From contig CAMLHL010000005.1 of assembly GCA_946479855.1 (NCBI GenBank), positions 6,168 through 70,167 of the forward strand: a stretch of 64,000 nucleotides of DNA, read 5' to 3'. Both the position numbers and the translations under genes were made by a program. Of the stretch, positions 38,304-47,602 are shown one piece after another (position 1 is the first letter of the stretch; each line of letters starts with the position of its first letter). The DNA is from an uncultured Pseudomonadota bacterium. GTDB taxonomy: Bacteria; Pseudomonadota; Gammaproteobacteria; Burkholderiales; Rhodocyclaceae. The notes under the pieces were generated by a model. It did not search any database, was not told where the DNA came from, and was given only the letters and a program-made list of their open reading frames with translations.

Positions 38304-39170
38304 TCAGTGGTGGGCGGGAGCGAGCAGATCGCCGGCCTTGAGGGCGATGTTGGCAACTTGTGCTTCGCCGAGGCCGGGCAACTGCTCGGCCAGCCAGTCC
38401 AGCGAGACGTTTGGGATGATGTGTTTGGCTTCGGCGATGTCGGATGGCAAGGCGGGGTCATCCGGGCCGCCCGAAGCCAAATGCCGCGCCGTGTCTACGC
38501 ATAGGCGGGAGAGGTTGGCCCGGGGGTTGTCGATGCCGCGTATCAGCTGGGTGAGTAGCGAGGGCAGGTGCCAGATCGTGGCGCACTTCAGGGTCAGATC
38601 CTTGAAGCGGAAACCGCAGATATCCATTTGGGCCTGAGCCGAGCGCTGCGCGCGTCCTGAATGCAGCGCCACCAACGCGGCCTCGGGAATCTCCCTGGCG
38701 AAAGACCAGAGCAGCAGCTCGCCGATTTCGGAAAGCAGGGCAGCCATGGCGATTTCGTCCGGAGAGATGTCGGCACGCGCCGATCCCCAGCGCAGGGCAA
38801 GGTGCCTCGCCAGGTAGGTGCGAGCCTCGCAACCGGCCAGTCCGGCGTCGGTCTCGTCGGTTTCCTGGCAGTCGAGCAGCAGCTTGCGAAAGGTGTCGGT
38901 GCCCAGTTGCATCACTGCAGCGACGGGAGTGCTGGTTTCATGCCCCAGGCGCTGGGCGCGGCGCTTTTCGGCTTCGCGCAGCACGCGCAGGCAGAGGAAG
39001 GGATCTGCAGCGGCGATATCCGCCAGTTCCCGGGCTGCCAGCCGTTCTCCTTGGCAGGATTCAAGGGCAAGCAGCATGGCTTTTGAGCGGGGCATGCAGG
39101 GAACCTCGCGGCCACTCAGGTAGGCGGCCCATTGATCGACACCCCAGCGCTTCTGGCTTTCGGTCAGCAA
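38304..39170 (-). CDS. HDOD-domain protein
   Basis: A 288-residue protein with an HDOD domain, the output-less relative of HD phosphohydrolases often linked to signalling and stress. Recognisable segments are ADIAAADPFLCLRVLREAE near residue 50, VAAVMQLGTDTFRKLLL and the central SEIGELLLWSFA, where the HD metal residues are absent. The start is TTG, supported by the strong GGGAGGGAG just upstream. Convergent with rnr; the function is not predictable. Confidence 0.82.
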   Translation of the reverse strand: MLTESQKRWGVDQWAAYLSGREVPCMPRSKAMLLALESCQGERLAARELADIAAADPFLCLRVLREAEKRRAQRLGHETSTPVAAVMQLGTDTFRKLLLDCQETDETDAGLAGCEARTYLARHLALRWGSARADISPDEIAMAALLSEIGELLLWSFAREIPEAALVALHSGRAQRSAQAQMDICGFRFKDLTLKCATIWHLPSLLTQLIRGIDNPRANLSRLCVDTARHLASGGPDDPALPSDIAEAKHIIPNVSLDWLAEQLPGLGEAQVANIALKAGDLLAPAHH

Positions 39171-39289
39171 GTATCTCCCTCCCGTTGGTCCGATACCTTG
39201 TTATCGGCAGTATTACGCCGAACTGAACATGTTGGGTGGGTTGCTTAAAAGGTTGTAGAATAATCAATTCTAATATCTTCGGAGTAACG

Positions 39290-39853
39290 ATGACGAAGCA
39301 GCGGATGGTTGTCAATCATTGGACAGCCGAGATTCCCGTTGAGGCGTTATCCAATATCACGGCCCACTGGCTGGATACCGGAGAGCTGCCGCCGGAGTTG
39401 ATTACCGGCCACAAACTGATCGACTTCGAACACCGTTTCCTGGTGTCTTCCATCGCGAATTTGCGCCGGGTGTGTATTGATCATCTGGCTTTTTCCGACT
39501 GCCATGGTTGTAAGGACGATCAGCGGGCCTCCTGCGAGAGCCAGGTGATTGGCATGCTCGGTGATGTATTCGCGTTCATCCTCGAACATTTCAAGACCGA
39601 GGAAACGATCATGCGGGATTCGCTGCTGCTGATGGTCGACCGCGATGTTTGCCAGGCGCATATGGAAGACCATGCGGCTATTGCAGCCAAGGTCCAGCAG
39701 ATCGTTTCGACGCTTGACGGCTTTCACATGGTGTCGCGAATTCGCGAACTCGATGCCTTGCTGGCGCGCTGGATGATCAATCACGTCGCTCTGCACGACC
39801 TTCTCCTGTCGCGCTGGATTTCCCGCGAAGATTCCTTGCTCAAGGGCTTTTGA
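39290..39853 (+). CDS. Hemerythrin-like protein with a four-cysteine insertion
   Basis: A 187-residue protein with a hemerythrin four-helix pattern. Probable di-iron ligands are H41/H48, H100/E104, H124/H128 and H165 with H169/D170. Between helices it carries C62, C71, C74 and C82 (DCHGC and SCES), absent from ordinary bacteriohemerythrins. This suggests a redox switch or an extra metal site. It probably binds oxygen or NO or acts as a redox sensor. The ATG at 39290 has GGAG six bases upstream. It stands alone between rnr and rlmB. Confidence 0.8.
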   Translation: MTKQRMVVNHWTAEIPVEALSNITAHWLDTGELPPELITGHKLIDFEHRFLVSSIANLRRVCIDHLAFSDCHGCKDDQRASCESQVIGMLGDVFAFILEHFKTEETIMRDSLLLMVDRDVCQAHMEDHAAIAAKVQQIVSTLDGFHMVSRIRELDALLARWMINHVALHDLLLSRWISREDSLLKGF

Positions 39854-39939
39854 CCGGGACCTGCCGTACGGAGTGAAGGGTTTTTTTGCGTAGGGGGCGG
39901 GCGAGGTAGAATTCGCCATCGAAAATTACGAAAGTCTTC

Positions 39940-40671
39940 ATGTCTTCCCGCCTGATTTACGGTTTTCATGCCGTAACTGCCAAACTTCGCCATGATCCGG
40001 AATCGGTCAAGGAAATCCTGATCGACGCATCGCGCCACGATGCACGGGCTCGCGACCTGCTGGCGCATGCCGAACTGCAGGGGGTCAAGGTGATTGCCGG
40101 CGACAGCAAGCGACTCGACGGCATGGCGCCGGGTGCCCGCCATCAGGGCGTCATCGCCCGGATCGAAGGCGGCCGCAAGGCAGCGCATCTCGACGATGTC
40201 CTCGATACGCTTGAAGAACCGGCTTTTCTACTCGTTCTTGATGGCATTACCGATCCGCGCAACCTTGGCGCCTGTCTGCGCGTTGCCGATGCAGCCGGCG
40301 TCCATGCGGTAATCGCCCCCAAGGACCGGGCAGTTGGCTTGACCGATGTCGCAGCCAAGACAGCCTGTGGGGCGGCCGAAACGGTGCCCTACGTGATGGT
40401 CACCAATCTGGCCCGGACCCTGCGCGAACTGCAGGAGCGCGAGATCTGGGTGATCGGTACGGCCGGCGAGGCGGAGAACGATCTTTATGCCGCCGAATGG
40501 CCGAAGGCGACAGCCTGGGTGCTGGGGGCTGAAGGCGAGGGCATGCGCCGTCTGACCCGGGAAAACTGCGACCAGTTGGTCAAGATTCCGATGCGCGGCA
40601 CGGTGGAAAGCCTCAACGTTTCCGTGGCGGCCGGGGTCTGCCTGTTCGAGGCGCGGAGGCGCCTCGGCTGA
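39940..40671 (+). CDS. rlmB: 23S rRNA Gm2251 2'-O-methyltransferase RlmB
   Basis: A 243-residue SpoU/TrmH-family enzyme with a deep-trefoil-knot domain. Motifs 1 to 3 are [28 protein letters not shown] and [15 protein letters not shown]. An N-terminal L30-like substrate-binding domain starts LIYGFHAV. It methylates G2251 in the ribosomal P-loop. In many bacteria it is adjacent to rnr; here two unrelated genes lie between. Confidence 0.95.
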   Translation: MSSRLIYGFHAVTAKLRHDPESVKEILIDASRHDARARDLLAHAELQGVKVIAGDSKRLDGMAPGARHQGVIARIEGGRKAAHLDDVLDTLEEPAFLLVLDGITDPRNLGACLRVADAAGVHAVIAPKDRAVGLTDVAAKTACGAAETVPYVMVTNLARTLRELQEREIWVIGTAGEAENDLYAAEWPKATAWVLGAEGEGMRRLTRENCDQLVKIPMRGTVESLNVSVAAGVCLFEARRRLG

Positions 40672-40674
40672 GCT

Positions 40675-41664
40675 TCAGTTTGTGGCGGTCATCGCCAGGA
40701 CGACGCGATTCCGGCCGGCGTGTTTGGCCTGGTAAAGTGCGGCATCTGCAGCAGCGATCATGCTATCCACGCTCGATCCAGCATCCGGCACCGTGGCGGC
40801 AACGCCCATGCTGAGCGTGACGTGCGGTGCGGTTTGCGATGCTTCGTGTGGCAACGCCAGGTCGACGATGGCTTCGCGGATGCGCTCGGCCACGGCATTG
40901 GCGCCGGCGAGGTCGGTATTCGGCATGACGACGGCGAATTCTTCGCCGCCGTAGCGGGCGGTCAGGTCGGCCGGACGGAAGACGGTCGCGCCGATGGCGC
41001 TGGCAATGTTGCGCAGGCAGCCATCGCCTTTCGGGTGCCCGTAATGGTCGTTGTACTGCTTGAAATGATCGACGTCGGCCAGGATGAAAGCCAGCGATGT
41101 TCCGGTGCGTATGCCGCATTTCCATTCAATCTGCAGCTTTTCGTCTAGCGAGCGGCGATTGGCCAGGCTGGTCAGGCTGTCCCGGGCGGCGAGATTCTGC
41201 AAGGCCATTTCGGCCCGCTTCTGGTCGGTCATGTCGCGTAGGGTTTCAACGACGGCAACCAGCTTGCCGTGGTCATCGAAGATCGGGCCGGCATCGACGG
41301 CCAGGTAGCGCCGCTCCTCCTTGATCGGCATCGTGCACCAGTTTTCGGCGCGCAGGCCGTGGCCAAATTCGCCGGGGCTGGTATGAGTGGCATACAGCGT
41401 ATCAAGCTGCCGGAATTCGTCGAGCACGACGATATCGGCCAGGCAGGGGCGGGTCTCATTGTAAAAGGCACGCCAGTGATCGCTGGTGCCGACCATCTCG
41501 GCTGCGGGGATGCCGGTCAGGCGCTCGCAGGCATGGTTCCAGATCGTGACGCGGCGGTCGGCGTCGAGTACGAAGGTGGGAACGACCAGATGTTGCATCA
41601 GGCGAATGGCGAGGCTATGCACAAGGTCGCCGCTCCCCATGTTGAGGCTGCTAACAAGTTCCAA
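40675..41664 (-). CDS. PAS-GGDEF diguanylate cyclase
   Basis: About 330 residues. A PAS domain at about residues 25-150 contains NHACERLTGIPAAEMVG and an ending DMTDQKRAE. A GGDEF domain follows with the active site RYGGEEF and substrate region ADVDHFKQYND. GGEEF is an active variant, so it probably makes c-di-GMP. The start is uncertain. A TTG at 41664 has GGGGGAG five bases upstream and is preferred; an in-frame GTG at 41697 and an ATG at 41640 are alternatives. Convergent with rlmB. Confidence 0.88.
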   Translation of the reverse strand: MELVSSLNMGSGDLVHSLAIRLMQHLVVPTFVLDADRRVTIWNHACERLTGIPAAEMVGTSDHWRAFYNETRPCLADIVVLDEFRQLDTLYATHTSPGEFGHGLRAENWCTMPIKEERRYLAVDAGPIFDDHGKLVAVVETLRDMTDQKRAEMALQNLAARDSLTSLANRRSLDEKLQIEWKCGIRTGTSLAFILADVDHFKQYNDHYGHPKGDGCLRNIASAIGATVFRPADLTARYGGEEFAVVMPNTDLAGANAVAERIREAIVDLALPHEASQTAPHVTLSMGVAATVPDAGSSVDSMIAAADAALYQAKHAGRNRVVLAMTATN

Positions 41665-41867
41665 GATGTCTCCCCCGGACGGGCGGTTTGATGTCACGCG
41701 ATGGCGTTTGCCGGCTTATGCCGGTCTCTGGGTGGCGAAAACATACGCTTCACGGCCCGCCTTGTCAAAAACAATGGCATGTCGCCTGGCGAGCCTGGGC
41801 CGGGGAAAGTCTTGGGGAGTTACTTTGGCGATTCGTAGGGCCGGCGACGTCTTGTCGGCCTGCCGGA

Positions 41868-42779
41868 TCAGCCCGGTTGCCGATATTTTTGCCAGGCACT
41901 CCAGCTGAAAATGAAGAGACCGAGCCAGATCAGGGCGAAGCTGACGACCCTGGCCGGCTGCAGGGCTTCGTCGAAGACGAGAATGGCGGTAATGAACTGC
42001 ATGGTCGGGTTGATGTACATCAGCATGCCGACGCTGGCCAGGTCGAGGCGCTGGGTGGCGGCAGCAAAGGCCATCAACGGAAGGGCGGTGAGGATGCCCG
42101 AGCCGATCAGCAAGAGTGCGACCACGGGAATAGTGGCTGCTCCCGAGGGGGCGGCAGAAAGGATAAAAACCGTGTGCCCGTGCGTCGCCTGCCAGGCGGC
42201 GTAGAGCAGGCAGATCGGCAGCATGGAGAGAGTCTCCAGCCAGAGCCCGGAAATTGCGTCGACCGGCACCTGTTTGCGTAGCAGGCCGTAGATGCCGAAG
42301 GTGAGGGCAAGAAAGAGCGAAATCCACGGCAGCGTGCCGAGCGCGAGCAGTTCGTTGCCGACGGCGACGATGGCCAGTCCGATGGCCAGCCATTCCTTGC
42401 GGTTGAGCTTTTCCTTGAGCACCAGCAGGCCGAGCAGGACGTTGACCAGCGGTGTCAGGAAGTAACCGAGACTGGAGGCGACGACTTGGTGACGATCGAC
42501 TGCCCAGAGAAAGCCAAGCCAGTTGCTGCCGAGCAGCAGGGCGGCAATGCCTAGGCGGATGATGTGGCGCGGCGTGGCAAGGAGGGAGAAGACCTGGCGC
42601 CAGCGCTGCCGGAGGGTGAGCAGCAGGGTAACGAAGACGAAGGCCCAGACGGTGCGGTTGGACAGGATGTCCATCGGCGCAATGTCGCCCAGCTGGCGAA
42701 AGTAGAGCGGGAAGAAGCCCCAGATCACGTAGGCGAGCAGCCCGTAGCCGATGCCGGCCAGCTGATTCCCGGGGATCAT
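41868..42779 (-). CDS. rarD: RarD/EamA-family transporter
   Basis: A 303-residue membrane protein with ten predicted helices in two EamA repeats. The start GIGYGLLAYVIWGFFPLYFR and the WAVDRHQVVASSLGYFLTPLVNVLLG segment are typical of RarD. Substrates of this drug/metabolite transporter subgroup are not established. The longer frame continues upstream into the DUF599 gene in another frame; the ATG at 42779 (MIPGNQL) fits the family. It lies 5 bases after the DUF599 stop. Confidence 0.9.
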   Translation of the reverse strand: MIPGNQLAGIGYGLLAYVIWGFFPLYFRQLGDIAPMDILSNRTVWAFVFVTLLLTLRQRWRQVFSLLATPRHIIRLGIAALLLGSNWLGFLWAVDRHQVVASSLGYFLTPLVNVLLGLLVLKEKLNRKEWLAIGLAIVAVGNELLALGTLPWISLFLALTFGIYGLLRKQVPVDAISGLWLETLSMLPICLLYAAWQATHGHTVFILSAAPSGAATIPVVALLLIGSGILTALPLMAFAAATQRLDLASVGMLMYINPTMQFITAILVFDEALQPARVVSFALIWLGLFIFSWSAWQKYRQPG

Positions 42780-42784
42780 TGGTC

Positions 42785-43483
42785 TCAGGGCTGGTCGCGC
42801 AGGATATGCAGGGCCGACGAACGGTAATCGCGGCGGAAGAGGATGATCAGAACAATCACCGAAAGCAGGCCGAGCGCCCAGGCGTTGATCAGCCAGCCGG
42901 AGGCGGCGAGCCCGAAATAATAGGCGCGGATGCCGCGGTTGAAATCGTCCCCAGCCAGGTTGTTGGTCCCGGCCACCCGTCGGGCATAGCTGTCGATGCC
43001 GGCTTCGCCAGCCTTGCCGAATGGTGCGGCGCCGACCAGGATGGAGAGCAGGTTGAACTGGCGCAGCGACCAGGTGAACTTGAAATAGGCGAAGACAAAG
43101 CTGAGAAGCACCAGCATCAGCTTGATTTCGAGCAGTTCGCGGTTGCCGGTATTGCCGAAGGGGAGATCGGCGGTGAAACTGAGCAGCTTGTCGGAAGCGC
43201 CGAGTGCCGCGACCAGGCCGGCGATGATGTAGATGGTGGTGTTGGCATAGAAAGAAACGCTGGTCACCAGGTTGCCGATCAGCGTCGAATCGGCGACGCG
43301 AATCTCCCGCTCGATCATGCGGTGAGCCCACTGCAGACGATAGTGCTGGCTGGTGCGGGTCAGCCCGCAGGCTCCCCATTGGCTGTGTTCGGAATACCAG
43401 GCGTAGCCAGCCCAGCTGGCAAAGAAAATGACCAGTGATAGCCAGTCGATCGCGGTGAGGTGGGGCAGGGCAGACATGCTCAT
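42785..43483 (-). CDS. DUF599 membrane protein
   Basis: A 232-residue protein with four hydrophobic segments (about residues 10-32, 76-97, 112-135 and 195-218) and the DUF599 signature around RLQWAHRMIERE and NREL-EIKLMLVLL. Function unknown. Start at MSMSALPHL; a second ATG two codons later is possible. It probably forms a two-gene operon with rarD. Confidence 0.85.
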   Translation of the reverse strand: MSMSALPHLTAIDWLSLVIFFASWAGYAWYSEHSQWGACGLTRTSQHYRLQWAHRMIEREIRVADSTLIGNLVTSVSFYANTTIYIIAGLVAALGASDKLLSFTADLPFGNTGNRELLEIKLMLVLLSFVFAYFKFTWSLRQFNLLSILVGAAPFGKAGEAGIDSYARRVAGTNNLAGDDFNRGIRAYYFGLAASGWLINAWALGLLSVIVLIILFRRDYRSSALHILRDQP

Positions 43484-43611
43484 ATATTGCCACAGCGCCC
43501 GTGCTGGCGATATCCGGTGGCGAGCCGGGCTGGGCAATGAACTATGCTGCGATCTCGGAATCGGACGCATGAAGCTGCTTCCGCTGTTGCAGCTAGAGGC
43601 CCACGCGAGGC

Positions 43612-44754
43612 ATGTCGACGATGAAGAAAATGCATCCGCTGACCCTGAGTTTCCATGATGCGGAAACGGAGCAGGCATTTGTGCGGTACATATTGCCCCG
43701 GCTTCGCGATCAGGGGCGGGCGGCAATCATTGTCGGCGTCGGCATCTATTTTCTTTATGCCGCCCTGGAACAGCTATTCATTCCTCCCGGGCAGCTCTCG
43801 CAGGTCTGGGCCATCCGCATGGTTACCTTGCTGGTTCCCGTGGCCGTGCTGGTGCTGACCTTTTCCCCCTATTTCGAAAAGGCCAATCAGTTTCCGCTGG
43901 CCATGGTCGGCCTGGCGGCCGGGCTGGGCCTGATTGCCATCCTCTGGCAATTTCCGGCCGAAATGAGCGCCTATTACTACCCCGGGCTGATGCTCTCCAC
44001 CTTCTATACCTACAACCTGCTCGGGGTTCGCTTTATCCAGGCCCTGTTCGTGAATTTGCTGATTCTGCTGCTGTACAACGTCATTTTCGGGTGGGTGCGC
44101 CAGTTCCCCGAGGCGATGCTGCTCAGCCAGAATGTCTTCATGATCTCGGCCAACCTGATTGGCGGCGCAGCGGGCTATCTGGTGGAATATCAGCGCCGCA
44201 AGCTGTTCCTGCGGGAACTCCAGATCGATGCCGAGCGGCGCCGGCATTTGCAGCGTTCGCTGCACGATCGTCTGACCGGGCTGCCCAACCGCGACCTGCT
44301 TCACGACCGGATCAACCAGGCACTGGCTCTGGCGCGCCGGGACTCTGCCCGCCATGCCGGGTTCTTTGTCGATCTCGACGGGTTCAAGAACATCAATGAC
44401 CAGTATGGCCACGATGTCGGCGATATTGCCCTGTGTGAGATTGCCCAGCGGCTCGGTGCTGCCATGCGCGAAACCGATACTGTCTCGCGTCTGGGTGGCG
44501 ATGAGTTTTTCCTGCTCATTCAGGATATCGGTTCCTGCGACAGCGCAGCCTATCTTGCCGCCAAGTTGATCGCGGTGATCGAGCAGCCGATTCCCGGGCT
44601 GCCGGCAGAGCATGTGCTCAGCGCCAGTATCGGCATTTGCCTGTTTCCGCGCGAGGGAGAACTCAGCACGCCCGAGGGCATCATCCGTTGCGCCGACCTG
44701 GCGATGTACCGGGCCAAGGCGGCCGGTAAGCGTTGCTGCCACTTCTGGGACTGA
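43612..44754 (+). CDS. Membrane diguanylate cyclase (six-helix sensor plus GGDEF)
   Basis: 380 residues. Six hydrophobic helices in residues 35-205 form a MASE-like membrane sensor, followed by a short linker and a GGDEF domain starting LHDRLTGLPNRDLL. The active site RLGGDEFF is intact and DLDGFKNINDQYGHDVGD precedes it. An inhibitory-site RxxD is not obvious. It probably makes c-di-GMP in response to a membrane or respiratory signal. An ATG three codons later (43621) has the better spacing to GAGG. Confidence 0.9.
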   Translation: MSTMKKMHPLTLSFHDAETEQAFVRYILPRLRDQGRAAIIVGVGIYFLYAALEQLFIPPGQLSQVWAIRMVTLLVPVAVLVLTFSPYFEKANQFPLAMVGLAAGLGLIAILWQFPAEMSAYYYPGLMLSTFYTYNLLGVRFIQALFVNLLILLLYNVIFGWVRQFPEAMLLSQNVFMISANLIGGAAGYLVEYQRRKLFLRELQIDAERRRHLQRSLHDRLTGLPNRDLLHDRINQALALARRDSARHAGFFVDLDGFKNINDQYGHDVGDIALCEIAQRLGAAMRETDTVSRLGGDEFFLLIQDIGSCDSAAYLAAKLIAVIEQPIPGLPAEHVLSASIGICLFPREGELSTPEGIIRCADLAMYRAKAAGKRCCHFWD

Positions 44755-44812
44755 AAGCAGTGCCGGGAAAACTCCTGTATCCTGCCAGCCTTTGAAAATT
44801 TGGGGAATCGAC

Positions 44813-45127
44813 ATGGGACAAGCCAAGAATCGCGGAACACAAGAGCAGCGCATTGCTCAGGCACAGGCGAAGATCGAGGCGACGCGGCCGGAAAAGCTGG
44901 TCTGCAATGGCTGCGGCGGCGATGTGACGAGCATCCACCCGGTCAGCACGCGCGGCCTGCGCGGCATCGACGCCATCTGGGTCGGCCAGTGCGAATGCGG
45001 CCAGACGACCTTTGCCGCCTCTGGCGAGCCGCAGGCGGTCGACGCCTTCTTCTTCGCGCTCAGCGAGAACACCGAACTGACGCTGGGCAGCCAGAGCAAG
45101 GACGGCGCGCAGCACGACAAGGCCTGA
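44813..45127 (+). CDS. Small cysteine-containing protein, possible zinc ribbon
   Basis: A 104-residue cytoplasmic protein that I do not recognise. The N-terminus is polar and charged (MGQAKNRGTQEQRIAQAQAK). The centre has CNGCGG and, about 30 residues later, CECG, which together would make a four-Cys zinc ribbon. The C-terminus is acidic and polar. GGGGAA precedes the ATG. No partner is evident from its neighbours. Confidence 0.7.
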   Translation: MGQAKNRGTQEQRIAQAQAKIEATRPEKLVCNGCGGDVTSIHPVSTRGLRGIDAIWVGQCECGQTTFAASGEPQAVDAFFFALSENTELTLGSQSKDGAQHDKA

Positions 45128-45221
45128 GTCGCCGGTTTTTGTCATTTTTTGACCGTCGACCGTGCGGCAGGCCGTGGACTGATGGTCGCAGCGAGTCGCT
45201 GCCGGTATCGCATCCGTCTTG

Positions 45222-45239
45222 CCCGCCGGCGCCGGCGGG
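45222..45239. repeat. Perfect 18-base GC palindrome
   Basis: CCCGCCGGCGCCGGCGGG is fully self-complementary, with no loop. It lies in the 154-base gap between two small genes. With no T run it is not a classic terminator; it could form a hairpin that ends or protects the upstream message, or be chance in GC-rich DNA. Confidence 0.4.
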
Positions 45240-45281
45240 TGCAGACTGGTATCTTCTTGCGTAGACTGAAGGAGCGCCGCC

Positions 45282-45527
45282 ATGACTGATGCGCAACTCA
45301 AGGATGCCGTACTCGGGCATTGGCCCTTCTTCGGCGTCAGTTCGCGGGGTGACGTGTTTGCCCGCTATCTGGCCTTTGGCCCCGTGTTTCGCTGGAGCCG
45401 GAACCAGATGATCCCGATGCCGGTACAGGGCAGCGACCTGGTCTGGTTGCTGCACGCGCTGGGCGAGGAAGAGGGCTCGCTAAGCGAAACCGAGAACGCC
45501 GCCCGCGCCGCCAAAAAAGACAAATAG
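45282..45527 (+). CDS. Hypothetical 81-residue protein
   Basis: A small soluble protein with no motif I can name. It is rich in aromatic residues in the middle (HWPFFGVSSRGDVFARYLAFGPVFRW) and ends in a charged helix. A strong AAGGAG seven bases before the ATG supports that it is translated. Convergent with the DUF1415 gene. Confidence 0.65.
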   Translation: MTDAQLKDAVLGHWPFFGVSSRGDVFARYLAFGPVFRWSRNQMIPMPVQGSDLVWLLHALGEEEGSLSETENAARAAKKDK

Positions 45528-45546
45528 CCGCCGGGTGCGCGGCCGT

Positions 45547-46119
45547 TCAACTCAGCCAGAGTTTCTTCCAGCCCGCGTGTCCGAGGCGCTCCATCGTTTC
45601 GATGTTGCGCTCGAAAATATCCGCCGCATCCGGAAAGGCGGCCACAGCGCGGTCGATGCTGCTCTCGCGCAACAGGTGTAGCGTCGGGTAGGGCGAGCGA
45701 TTCGTGAAATTGGCGATGTCGTCCGGTGCGCTGCCGGCAAATTCGTAATGCGGGTGCAGGCTGGCGATCTGGAAGACTCCTGCGTAACCCTGGTTGCGGA
45801 TCAGCGCATCGACTTCGCCAAGAAAGAAATGGAAGTCGAGAAAATCGGTCATGGCCAGCGGGTGGATCAGCAGCGTGGTGTCGAGTTCGGCCGGATCGGT
45901 CCCGGCCAGCAGTTTCAGCTCGTTTTCCAGTTCGGCCAGCAATTCGTCCGCCGTGCCGGCCGCAGTCAGCGCATAGCGGATCTGTTTCTTGACGAAAACG
46001 CTTTTGGCGAAGGGGCAGAGGTTCAGCCCGATCACGGCGCGCTCCAGCCAGATCTGCGTCTGGGCAATGATGTCCTCGCCGGCGGCGGCGTCCGGGTAGG
46101 GGGAAAGAAGCTCGGGCAT
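45547..46119 (-). CDS. DUF1415 family protein
   Basis: A 190-residue protein of the DUF1415 family. The conserved GLNLCPFAK and RYPTLHLLRE-like segment (here SPYPTLHLLRE) and HPHYEFAG are present. The function is unknown; the invariant Cys in LCPFA suggests a catalytic or redox role. It lies 5 bases after the M17 aminopeptidase stop as the last gene of a three-gene operon. Confidence 0.88.
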   Translation of the reverse strand: MPELLSPYPDAAAGEDIIAQTQIWLERAVIGLNLCPFAKSVFVKKQIRYALTAAGTADELLAELENELKLLAGTDPAELDTTLLIHPLAMTDFLDFHFFLGEVDALIRNQGYAGVFQIASLHPHYEFAGSAPDDIANFTNRSPYPTLHLLRESSIDRAVAAFPDAADIFERNIETMERLGHAGWKKLWLS

Positions 46120-46124
46120 GGGGG

Positions 46125-47597
46125 TTATTTCCGGTCAGGGGGCAGGCTAGCCCAGTCGCTCAGGAAGCGGATGCCCCAGGCGACGCCGAAGCCGGTCTGG
46201 TCGCTGGCAATGGCGCCGAGACCGTCCTCGCAACAGGCGGTGGATAGATCGATGTGCAGCCACGGATGCTGGCCGGCAAAGCGCTTGAGAAAGCACGCGG
46301 CATGGATGTGGTCCGGTGCGTCTTCGTCGAGGCTGCACTGACGGATATCGGCCACCTTGCTGTCGAGATCGTCGGCGTAATCGGCATCCATCGGGAAGGT
46401 GCACACCCGCTCGCCGCTGGTGACGCCGGCCCGGATGGCCAGGGCGCCGAGTTCGTCGCTGCTGGCGAAGACGCCGGCATAACGATTGCCGAGCGCGTGG
46501 ATCATGGTATAGGTCAGGGTGCCGAAGTCGATGATCAGGTCGGGATCGTCGCGCCCGGCCAGGGCCAGCGCGTCGGCCAGCACCATGCGCCCTTCGGCGT
46601 CGGTATGCATGATCTCGATGGTCGTTCCGTCGAGCGCCGTGACGATGTCGCCCTGCCGGCTGGCGCGCGGCGAGATGTCGTTGCTGGCCAGCGCCAGCCA
46701 GGCGTCGATGCGCAGCGGCATGGCCAGCCGGGTGGCGGCGAGCAGGATGCCGAGCGCGGTGGCCGAGCCGGCCATGTCCTCGTGCATGCCGATCATCGAA
46801 TCGGCCGACTTCAGGTTGTGGCCGCCGGTATCGAAACAGATCCCCTTGCCGACGATGGCGACGCGTCCACGGGCCTGTGCCGGGATCAGCGAAATCCGGA
46901 CAATCGCCGCATCGTTGGCCTCGCTGCCCTGGGCGACCGAAACAAAGGCGCCGGCGCCCATGTCGCGCAGGCGGGCCAGATCGAAGGTTTCCATTTCCCA
47001 GCCGTGCGCCGCAGCCATCTCGGCAATGCGCGAACGATAGATGGCTGGCGTCAACTCGTTGGCCGGCAGCGCGGTCAGGGTTCGGGCCAGCAGATTGCCT
47101 TCGGCCAGCGGGCCGGCTTCGCCGCTGCCGCCGGCGCTGCCCCAGACCTGCAGCAGCGCGAGTGGCCGCGGCGCATCTTCCTGTTTGCGGCTGGGCAAGG
47201 GCGTGCCGTTGGCCAGCCCGACGTAGGCGGCGAGATCGGTCATCCAGCCGGCGGCATCGGTTTTTGCCCAAATCAGCAGGTCGACCGTAGCGGGTTCTTC
47301 ATCGAGCAGGATGGCCATGCCGTCACGCAGCAGCGCCAGATTTCCGAAGGCTGGTTTGCCCGCATCGAGCATCAGCCAGACGCGCAGGCCGCCCTCCGGG
47401 GAATTGGCCGAAACCGGCTCGTCCGCCAGGTCCTCCGCAGCGAGTCGCCGCCGCGTCAGGGTGGCCTGCAACAGGGCGCCTTCCGGGCAATCCGGCGGCA
47501 GCGTCGGGGCGGCAGGCAGGACAATCAGCACATGACGCATGCCAGCAAGTTCGGCGTTGTCCGGACGGTTTGGCAAAGTCTTGAGAGTGGCGATCAT
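46125..47597 (-). CDS. M17 leucyl aminopeptidase family protein
   Basis: A 490-residue cytosolic metallopeptidase that releases N-terminal residues from peptides. The di-zinc site is complete: VGKGICFDTGG (Lys and Asp), HEDMAGSA (Asp) and TDAEGRM (Asp, Glu and the catalytic Arg). The signature starts HTDAEGR where PepA has NTDAEGR, and FDTGGHNLKS replaces the usual GISIKP, so it belongs to a divergent branch. It lies 5 bases after the response-regulator gene. Confidence 0.9.
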   Translation of the reverse strand: MIATLKTLPNRPDNAELAGMRHVLIVLPAAPTLPPDCPEGALLQATLTRRRLAAEDLADEPVSANSPEGGLRVWLMLDAGKPAFGNLALLRDGMAILLDEEPATVDLLIWAKTDAAGWMTDLAAYVGLANGTPLPSRKQEDAPRPLALLQVWGSAGGSGEAGPLAEGNLLARTLTALPANELTPAIYRSRIAEMAAAHGWEMETFDLARLRDMGAGAFVSVAQGSEANDAAIVRISLIPAQARGRVAIVGKGICFDTGGHNLKSADSMIGMHEDMAGSATALGILLAATRLAMPLRIDAWLALASNDISPRASRQGDIVTALDGTTIEIMHTDAEGRMVLADALALAGRDDPDLIIDFGTLTYTMIHALGNRYAGVFASSDELGALAIRAGVTSGERVCTFPMDADYADDLDSKVADIRQCSLDEDAPDHIHAACFLKRFAGQHPWLHIDLSTACCEDGLGAIASDQTGFGVAWGIRFLSDWASLPPDRK

Positions 47598-47602
47598 GGC
47601 GG

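Noticed and set aside
39253..39272. Possible FNR-type or dyad operator upstream of the Cys-hemerythrin gene
   Set aside because: Only one half-site (ATCAA) fits the FNR consensus; the TAGAAT/ATTCTA dyad is short and AT-rich, so neither can be claimed.
42785..43726. Longer 313-residue version of the DUF599 protein
   Set aside because: The extra N-terminal part is low-quality sequence overlapping the divergent diguanylate cyclase start; the start at 43483 fits the family.
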